Assembly (NCBI GenBank): GCA_031404455.1
Contig: JANNHP010000353.1
Span: 1-7,684, forward strand
DNA: 7,684 nucleotides
Direction: 5' to 3'
From: JANNHP01 sp031404455
Lineage (GTDB): Bacteria > Planctomycetota > JAJSAM01 > JAJVHW01
Position 1 is the first letter of the stretch, and each line of letters opens with the position of its first letter. Of this stretch, positions 1 to 4,625 are shown piece after piece. A model generated the notes under the pieces. The model was not told the DNA's origin and did not search any database. It saw only the letters and a list, made by a program, of their open reading frames with translations. The position numbers and the translations under genes are program-made.

Positions 1-603
1 CGCCGCGAGGCGCGCGTCCACGGTCGCGAGCGACATGTGGAAGTCGAGGACGCCGAGGACCTGCTGCGCCGGGCCGTGGGCGTGGCACGCCGCGGTCGAA
101 CAGTCCGGCGCGTTGCGGATCGGGACGATCACGGAGAGGACGCGCTGGCCGTCGGCGGTCGTGAAGGTCCGCATGCGGTCCGTGCCGGGGAGCCGTTCGA
201 GCGGCCGGTCGGCGCGATGGCAGCCGTAGCACTGCTCCGCGTCCTTGTCCACCAGCGTGCCCGCCTCATCGCGCCGCGTGGACTTCTGGATACGGCCCTG
301 CTTGTCGAAGATGCGGATACGGTCGATGTCCTTCTGCGCGCCGACCGCGTCGAGGATGCGCTGCACTTCGGCGGGGCGGTTGTCGAGCATCGCGGCGCGG
401 GTCGAGCGCAGGATCACGTCGGCGCCGCGGTCGGCGCTCGCGCGCACGAGTTCCGTCATCTGCTCGCGCTGCAGCGAAATGTTCAGGGCACCCGCGGCAA
501 CGAGGATGGCCGCGGCGCCCAGGCAGAGCGCCGCGGCCAGTCGGAACGCCAGGCGGTGCCCCAGTCGGCGCCGCCGCCCGGCAGGCGGTTCGTTCTTGTG
601 CAC
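1..603 (-). CDS. Membrane sensor protein with diheme extracytoplasmic domain, probable sensor histidine kinase (N-terminal 201 codons, truncated by window edge)
   Basis: The reading frame starts at a GTG (603-601) and runs open to the left edge, giving 201 residues. A basic N-terminus (RRRR at 10-13) precedes a membrane helix at about 18-42, so the following domain should lie outside the cytoplasm. That domain has a canonical heme c motif, CYGCH (125-129), and a second, longer CX4CH motif (C168, C173, H174). The alpha/beta segments around them (for example DRIRIFDKQGRI, 94-105, and QVLGVLDFHMSL, 181-192) resemble sensor ligand-binding folds. From memory, this arrangement (helix, CxxCH, then a Cys-rich ...CHAH segment) occurs in two-component kinases next to redox genes. 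The output domain is beyond the edge, so kinase, chemoreceptor or cyclase cannot be told apart here. The GTG lies 1 nt after the stop of the HybB-like gene and no strong ribosome site is seen, suggesting translational coupling. Role inferred: sensing redox state through covalent heme. Confidence 0.8.
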   Translation of the reverse strand, partial: MHKNEPPAGRRRRLGHRLAFRLAAALCLGAAAILVAAGALNISLQREQMTELVRASADRGADVILRSTRAAMLDNRPAEVQRILDAVGAQKDIDRIRIFDKQGRIQKSTRRDEAGTLVDKDAEQCYGCHRADRPLERLPGTDRMRTFTTADGQRVLSVIVPIRNAPDCSTAACHAHGPAQQVLGVLDFHMSLATVDARLAA

Positions 604-604
604 G

Positions 605-1810
605 TCATGCTCTCGGGATCGGAACGACCTCCGGATGCTGCGGGACGCCCGCCGCGGGGAGCGCGACACCGGTCACGCCGTGCGCCCCTTCCTCGTGCTC
701 GGCGGGGAAGATGTTCAGGTAGCGCACGGCGAGGCTGAAGGCCCCGAACCCGAGCGCCACGAGGAAGAGCGTGATGAACGCCTCCGAGAAGGACGGAAGG
801 TACCGTCCGCCCTGTGCTCCCTCGAAGCCGGTGATGCTCACGTTCAGCCGGTTCGCGACGAAGCCGAGCACCGCGAGGAGGGCACCGGCGTAGAGCCCGC
901 GCGTGTTGTGGCGCACTTTCGGGATCGCGAGCAGCACGAACGGGGCGACGACGCCGAGCACGAACTCCACGAGGAAGAGCGAGGACTCGTACGAGAAGTC
1001 GAACGCGCGTCCGAGCATCCCGCGGCTCGCGAGGTCGTAGATCCGGATCGACGCGTAGACGCCGAGCACGGCGACGAGCGCGCGTCCGACCTGGGTGAGG
1101 AGCGGCATCTCGAGCTGACGCCCGAAGGCCCGCGCCGAGAGGCGCGATTCGACGATCACCATCGCGAGACCGACGCCGATCGCCGACACCCAGAAGAGGA
1201 CCGGCAGCGCCGGCGTGTACCAGAGGGCGTGGAGCTTGCCGGGGACGATGAGGTACACGGTCCCGAGCGAGGACTGGTGCAGCGTGGAGAGGAGCACGCC
1301 GCAGATGACGAGCGGCACCGTGATGGCGTGCTGCACCTTGACCGCGCGCACCCACTTCAGCTTCTCGAAGACCATTCCCGAGAACTCGAGCGCGAGCACC
1401 GTGGAGTAGAGCGTCACGCACCAGGCGACCTCGAACATCACGGAGTGCGGGTTCCACATCACGAGCGGGTGCCAGATGGCCCACGGCCGCCCGATGTCGA
1501 AGAGGAGCGCCGTCGTGACGAGCAGGTATCCGAGGAACGCCGTGAGGAGCGTCGCCCTCACCACGGGCCGGAACTTCTCCACGTGGAAGACGTAGACGAC
1601 CGCCGTCAGCACGAACCCGCCGGCCGCGAGTCCGACGCCGCAGAGCAGGTCGAAGCCGACCCAGAGGCCCCAGGGAAACTGGTCGGAGAGGTTCGTCACG
1701 GCGCCGAGTCCCTGCGTGTAGCGCACGACCGAGAGCACGACGCCCACGACCATGATGACGACGAACACCCACTGCCAGAACGTGAGCCGCCAGAGCTTAA
1801 GAGACCGCAT
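605..1810 (-). CDS. hybB: HybB/NrfD-family integral membrane quinone-reactive subunit
   Basis: This 401-residue, very hydrophobic protein has about ten membrane helices and matches the length of HybB (about 390). Recognisable HybB signatures are GLGAVTNL (34-41), FPWGLWVGFDLLCG (45-58), DIGRPW (105-110), LHQSSLG (177-183), GKLHALWYTP (191-200) and YLPSFSEAFITL (337-348). Family members pass electrons and sometimes protons between a ferredoxin-like subunit and (mena)quinone in the membrane. The C-terminal 35 residues are polar and Pro/Val-rich, probably an unstructured tail. The ATG start is supported by AAGGAGG 6 nt upstream, inside the end of the Fe-S gene; the two genes overlap by 14 nt. 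Pairing with a HybA-like partner supports a membrane electron-transfer complex. The symbol reflects family resemblance: no hydrogenase large or small subunit is present, so the physiological electron donor or acceptor is unknown. Confidence 0.93.
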   Translation of the reverse strand: MRSLKLWRLTFWQWVFVVIMVVGVVLSVVRYTQGLGAVTNLSDQFPWGLWVGFDLLCGVGLAAGGFVLTAVVYVFHVEKFRPVVRATLLTAFLGYLLVTTALLFDIGRPWAIWHPLVMWNPHSVMFEVAWCVTLYSTVLALEFSGMVFEKLKWVRAVKVQHAITVPLVICGVLLSTLHQSSLGTVYLIVPGKLHALWYTPALPVLFWVSAIGVGLAMVIVESRLSARAFGRQLEMPLLTQVGRALVAVLGVYASIRIYDLASRGMLGRAFDFSYESSLFLVEFVLGVVAPFVLLAIPKVRHNTRGLYAGALLAVLGFVANRLNVSITGFEGAQGGRYLPSFSEAFITLFLVALGFGAFSLAVRYLNIFPAEHEEGAHGVTGVALPAAGVPQHPEVVPIPRA

Positions 1811-2594
1811 GGTTCGCCTCCTTCGCGGCCGCGGCGCGCTTCGCGCGCGCCTCCAGCCGTTCGAGGGCGGCGATCTCGTTGCGCCGCCTCGTGATCCACC
1901 AGATCCCCATGAGCGCCGCCCCGCCGCCCGCGACGATGCCCGGGATCTTCTCGAGCACGTTCCACGTCAGGGACGGAAGCGGCGTCTCGCCGAGCGCCTC
2001 CTTGTAGCCGAGCGCCTCGACCGGCGTCGGCGTGAGGAAGAGCACGGACGTTCCGCCCAGCTCCTTCTCGCCGTAGACGTGGTGGTAGTACATGTCCGGG
2101 TCCTCGGCGATCCGCTTCCTCGCGATCTCGAGGAGCTCCTCGCGCGTGCCCGCGACGGTGGCCTCGTAGCGGCAGGCCTCGGCGCAGGCCGGGATCTTGC
2201 CCTCCTTCAGCCGGTCGATGCACATGTCGCACTTGCGCACCGCCGGCACCGGGCTGTGCCACTCGTAGCGAGGAACGTTGAACGGGCAGGCCACCATGCA
2301 GTAGCGGCATCCGATGCACTTGTCCGCGTCGTAGGTGACCGGTCCGAGCGGCGACTTCTCGAGAGCCCCAACGGGGCAGACGCTCGCGCAGGAGGGCTTG
2401 ACGCAGTGACGGCACATCTTGCGGATGTGGTTGTCGCCGTCCGTCACCATCGCCGTGTACGCGGTCGCGGAGAGCTCGGTCGTGTCCTTCGCCTCTCCGG
2501 GGAAGCCGTGGATCGACTTGCACTCCTTGACGCAGGCGCGGCATCCCGCGCAGCGGACCATGTCGAAGAGGAGTCCTCGGGGTTCGTTGCTCAT
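1797..2594 (-). CDS. hybA: HybA-like ferredoxin with four [4Fe-4S] clusters and a C-terminal membrane anchor
   Basis: The protein has 265 residues with 16 cysteines in four ferredoxin-type groups: C15/C18/C21/C25, C61/C64/C69/C73, C93/C96/C99/C103, and C122/C125/C137/C141. The third is the classic CIGCRYCMVAC pattern. After the clusters come the HybA-type segments GTREELLEIA (149-158), HHVYGEKELGGTSVLFLT (171-188), and a single membrane helix at about 218-235 followed by a basic tail. It should relay electrons between the HybB-like quinone subunit and another partner. Unlike E. coli HybA it has no twin-arginine signal: cluster 1 begins 15 residues from the start. The start is firmly bounded because an in-frame TGA, the stop of the upstream gene, ends 24 nt before the ATG, and GGAG sits 9 nt upstream. 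The 24-nt gap from the lipoyl gene and 14-nt overlap with hybB indicate one operon. Confidence 0.93.
   Translation of the reverse strand: MSNEPRGLLFDMVRCAGCRACVKECKSIHGFPGEAKDTTELSATAYTAMVTDGDNHIRKMCRHCVKPSCASVCPVGALEKSPLGPVTYDADKCIGCRYCMVACPFNVPRYEWHSPVPAVRKCDMCIDRLKEGKIPACAEACRYEATVAGTREELLEIARKRIAEDPDMYYHHVYGEKELGGTSVLFLTPTPVEALGYKEALGETPLPSLTWNVLEKIPGIVAGGGAALMGIWWITRRRNEIAALERLEARAKRAAAAKEANHAVS
1817..1823 (-). promoter_or_regulatory. Ribosome-binding site of the HybB-like gene, inside the Fe-S gene
   Basis: AAGGAGG lies 6 nt before the ATG at 1810, within the last codons of the ferredoxin gene. It supports this start and the 14-nt overlap, which suggests coupled expression of the two complex partners. 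Confidence 0.8.
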
Positions 2595-2618
2595 GTTCGT
2601 GATCTCCGTTCCGCGGCG

Positions 2619-3299
2619 TCAGGCGAGGAGGAACGTCGCCGCGAGGCGCTTCCACTCCTCCGGGGGGAGGTGCTCGGCGAAGTCCTGCGTGGGTTCGCCG
2701 CCGTCCTGCATCACGCTGCCGGACAGCGCCATGAGCCGCATCTCGAGCGCGCCGCGCGCGTCCTCCGTCCAGCGGCGCGCGAGGTTGCCCGAGAAGAGGT
2801 TGCGCAGGTTCGCGACGAGCGCGGACGAGCGCACCTTGAAGAGCCAGCCGCGGCCGTACGGGTCGTCGGTCGCGAGCGACGGCGTCTCGGCGACCGCTCG
2901 GTTCACCTCCACGACCTCGCCGGACACGGGCGCCACGAAGCGCGCGTTGCGTCCGCCGCTCTTCACGCTGAACGCGGCCGAGCCCTGCTCCAGCCAGGCA
3001 CCGATCGCGGGGAGCTTGAGAGCGTCCGCACGGCCGGTCAGGCGCCGCGCGAAGTCGTCGATCCCGACCACGACCGTGTCCGGGGAGACGACCCGCACCC
3101 ACGCGTGGCCGCGGTGGTAGTGGCGGTCCTCGGGAAGCTGGTATCCCGCGACGAACACGGGTTCGAGCGCCGGGACGAGGTCCGGGGACGGCGCCGCCGC
3201 ACCGTTCGCCGCATCGGGCGCGCGCGCCCGGAACCGCTGCACCGCCCAGTCGGCCGTCAGGAACATGATGAAGGACAGGAGAACGAGTAGCACCACCAT
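2619..3299 (-). CDS. Membrane-anchored GcvH-like lipoyl-domain protein
   Basis: The 226-residue protein begins with a hydrophobic helix (about 2-17) followed by basic residues (RFRAR, 22-26) and an Ala/Pro linker. Residues about 60-160 resemble the glycine-cleavage H protein: GHAWVRV (64-70), TVVVGIDDFARRL (75-87), then SVKSGG (111-116) and APVSGEVVEVN (123-133). K113 aligns with the lipoyl-lysine of GcvH. About 65 further residues (160-226) extend beyond a normal H protein of about 130; they are of unknown role. A true glycine-cleavage role is unlikely because no gcvT or gcvP is present and it heads a ferredoxin/HybB operon. I infer a swinging redox arm or a scaffold tied to the membrane complex. 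The start at 3299 is chosen over an upstream in-frame one at 3383 because AAGGAGGT lies 5 nt before it and the helix then starts the protein. The basic residues after the helix suggest a cytoplasmic lipoyl domain. Confidence 0.88.
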   Translation of the reverse strand: MVVLLVLLSFIMFLTADWAVQRFRARAPDAANGAAAPSPDLVPALEPVFVAGYQLPEDRHYHRGHAWVRVVSPDTVVVGIDDFARRLTGRADALKLPAIGAWLEQGSAAFSVKSGGRNARFVAPVSGEVVEVNRAVAETPSLATDDPYGRGWLFKVRSSALVANLRNLFSGNLARRWTEDARGALEMRLMALSGSVMQDGGEPTQDFAEHLPPEEWKRLAATFLLA

Positions 3300-3304
3300 G
3301 GCGC

Positions 3305-3312
3305 ACCTCCTT
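3305..3312 (-). promoter_or_regulatory. Strong ribosome-binding site of the lipoyl-protein gene
   Basis: AAGGAGGT, a full match to the anti-Shine-Dalgarno complement, lies 5 nt upstream of the ATG at 3299. It decides the start of the first gene of the redox operon against a longer reading that would add 28 Arg-rich residues ahead of the membrane helix. Confidence 0.85.
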
Positions 3313-3420
3313 GGTGTCCGGAGGAACGCAAGTGCCGTTCCGCTCGCTGCGGGGCGTCCGCGACGCCGTCGGAAGTCATTCACCCGCAGTGAGTTGCGCC
3401 GCCGTCGGCGGACTCCACAT

Positions 3421-3455
3421 CGCCGCGGGGGACTGTGGTGTGTTTCCCCACGGCG
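3421..3455. repeat. Stem-loop, possible terminator or regulatory hairpin
   Basis: The arms at 3421-3432 and 3444-3455 pair as CGCCG with CGGCG and GGGGGA with TTCCCC, with one mismatch and one G-T pair, around an 11-nt loop. There is no clear run of T after the stem on either strand, so intrinsic termination is only a possibility. It lies about 120 nt upstream of the redox operon start. Confidence 0.5.
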
Positions 3456-3556
3456 CTACGCCGGGCTGTCGAGTGCGCGCGCAAGTCGCGGCCCGCATCG
3501 AGGTTGCAGCGCCGTCGAAGATCGCCACGGCGAGTGTGGGACATCTCGACGGCGGG

Positions 3557-3574
3557 GAACCGTGGGGACGGTTC
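3557..3574. repeat. Short perfect hairpin within the repeat cluster
   Basis: GAACCGT and ACGGTTC form a perfect 7-bp stem around a GGGG loop. The right arm is part of the GGGGACGGTTCTCACTT sequence (3564-3580), an inverted near-copy of the core of the nearby direct repeats. Confidence 0.6.
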
Positions 3575-3628
3575 TCACTTCAGCGCTTCGCGGGCGTGAG
3601 GGTCCGGCTTCCGCGGGCAGCACGGCCG

Positions 3629-3698
3629 TCGAAAGGTGCGAAAGTCAGGACCGTCCCCGAGTCAGGCTCGAAAGGTGCGAAAGTCAGGACCGTCCCCG
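3629..3698. repeat. Two tandem copies of a 31-nt repeat with 39-nt period (REP/BIME-like)
   Basis: Copies at 3629-3659 and 3668-3698 are identical over 31 nt; the 8-nt spacer and what follows copy 2 are also similar. On the minus strand the core reads GGGGACGGTCCTGACTT (3658-3642 and 3697-3681). A plus-strand counterpart at 3564-3580 matches it at 15 of 17 positions, giving an inverted arrangement typical of REP/BIME clusters. From memory, sequences of this GGGGACGG...ACTT kind accompany REP-associated (Y1) transposases, but none is encoded here. The second copy contains the TGA stop of the deacylase gene (3686-3684). Confidence 0.7.
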
Positions 3699-4625
3699 GC
3701 TCAGGAGTCCCCGGCCCAGGAAGAACCCGTCGCTGCCCGTGCCCTGGTAGAGGGGCATGAGGACGTACCCGTCCTCGGGCGCGACGACGTCGCCGCGCGC
3801 GTCCTTGGCGAGGAGTCGGCCCGTCTCCACGCGGTCGAAGTGACGGAAGCCCGGTTCCATGCGGAATCCGTCGCCGGGACGGACCGCGTGGCGGTGGACG
3901 ACGTCGACCGCGGCGGGCAGTTCGCCGCGCGCGGCGTCGAGCAGAGCGCGCATCGACGGCAGCCACGGCGCGCGCGCCTCGTCGACGATCCCTGTCGCGG
4001 CGAGGACGACCCAGATCGCCGCCTCCGCGCGATCGACGCTCGCCGGATCGTCATTACGTCCCGCCTCGACGACGGCGCCGGCGATCCCGCGGCGCGCGAG
4101 CGCGACGAGCATCGGTTCGTCGAGCCTCTCGAGGAGACCCGTGAGACACGTCAGCGGGATCGTCCGCGCGATCGCGCGACTCCCGGGATCGTCCGCGGCG
4201 ATCGAGAACGGCGGACCGTCGCCCGAGGTCGTGTGCAGGTCGAGGACGACGACGTCGCCGCGCGCCGCGGCGCGGACGTCCTCGATCGCGCGATCGAGCG
4301 CCGCCGTCTCCGCGTCCTCGGCGTCACGCGGCGCCTCGCGACCCTCGCGCAGTGCCGCGACGCGTTCGTCGTGCCATCCGCGGTTCAGGTCGCGCGCCTG
4401 CTGCCGCACGCCCTTCTCGAACGCACCGACGTTGCCGACGACGCAGACGATCTCGCCGCGGAGGTCCGGGCCATCTGCTTCGAGCTTCGCGAGCACGCGG
4501 CGCGAGGCGTGGACGCCCGCGGGCTCGTTGCCGTGGAGCGCCGCGACGACGACGAGCGCCGGCCCCGGGTCGCTTCCGCGGCGCCGCCCGATCAGCCGGC
4601 GGGCGCCGTCGGCCGCGCCGCTCAT
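3684..4625 (-). CDS. Succinylglutamate desuccinylase/aspartoacylase family zinc hydrolase
   Basis: The 313-residue protein shows the metal-site and active-site signature of the AstE/aspartoacylase branch of M14 carboxypeptidase-like enzymes. HGNEPAG (31-37) supplies His and Glu zinc ligands, DLNR (79-82) the substrate-binding Asn/Arg, DLHTT (129-133) the third zinc ligand, and VVEAGRNDDP (185-194) the catalytic Glu187. A C-terminal beta-rich part ends in EDGYVLMPLYQG and GFFLGR, as in the family. Members hydrolyse N-acyl amino acids or related amides; the substrate here is not predictable. The ATG overlaps the stop of the ligase-CBS gene in an ATGA, with only a weak AGGGA ahead of it, so translation is probably coupled. 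The last codons and stop lie inside a repeat copy, so the final few residues (about RGRS) may be repeat-derived. No signal peptide is seen, so it is probably cytoplasmic. Confidence 0.88.
   Translation of the reverse strand: MSGAADGARRLIGRRRGSDPGPALVVVAALHGNEPAGVHASRRVLAKLEADGPDLRGEIVCVVGNVGAFEKGVRQQARDLNRGWHDERVAALREGREAPRDAEDAETAALDRAIEDVRAAARGDVVVLDLHTTSGDGPPFSIAADDPGSRAIARTIPLTCLTGLLERLDEPMLVALARRGIAGAVVEAGRNDDPASVDRAEAAIWVVLAATGIVDEARAPWLPSMRALLDAARGELPAAVDVVHRHAVRPGDGFRMEPGFRHFDRVETGRLLAKDARGDVVAPEDGYVLMPLYQGTGSDGFFLGRGLLSRGRS

Larger units (their letters stand above)
3300..3683. other. Intergenic region rich in hairpins and repeats
   Basis: No convincing gene is present; open frames here lack the G/C-rich third-position pattern of the neighbours and recognisable domains. 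The region must hold the end of transcription for the deacylase unit (from the right) and the promoter for the redox operon (to the left). It contains a stem-loop at 3421-3455, a short hairpin at 3557-3574 and the repeat cluster at about 3564-3698. I could not find a convincing -35/-10 or sigma-54 (-24/-12) promoter upstream of the ribosome site at 3305-3312. Confidence 0.7.

Noticed and set aside
245..1894. Long plus-strand open frame opposite the HybB-like and sensor genes
   Set aside because: It is antisense to clear family members, has Arg/Glu/His-rich low-complexity composition typical of the reverse frame of GC-rich genes, and shows no domain.
1752..3290. Long plus-strand open frame opposite the Fe-S and lipoyl genes
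   Set aside because: Same reason: antisense shadow with skewed composition, while the minus strand encodes the 16-cysteine ferredoxin and the lipoyl domain.
2619..3299. Genuine glycine cleavage H protein (gcvH)
   Set aside because: It has a membrane helix and a long C-terminal extension, and neighbours are redox subunits rather than gcvT/gcvP.
3300..3383. Longer start for the lipoyl protein adding 28 residues
   Set aside because: The extension is Arg-rich and precedes the membrane helix, while a near-perfect ribosome site 5 nt before the ATG at 3299 fixes the start there.
3313..3420. Sigma-54 promoter ahead of the redox operon
   Set aside because: A GGCAC...TTGC-like string (about 3333-3341 on the minus strand) has the wrong spacing for -24/-12 elements.
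3629..3698. CRISPR array
   Set aside because: Only two repeat copies, an 8-nt spacer that itself resembles flanking sequence, and no cas genes.
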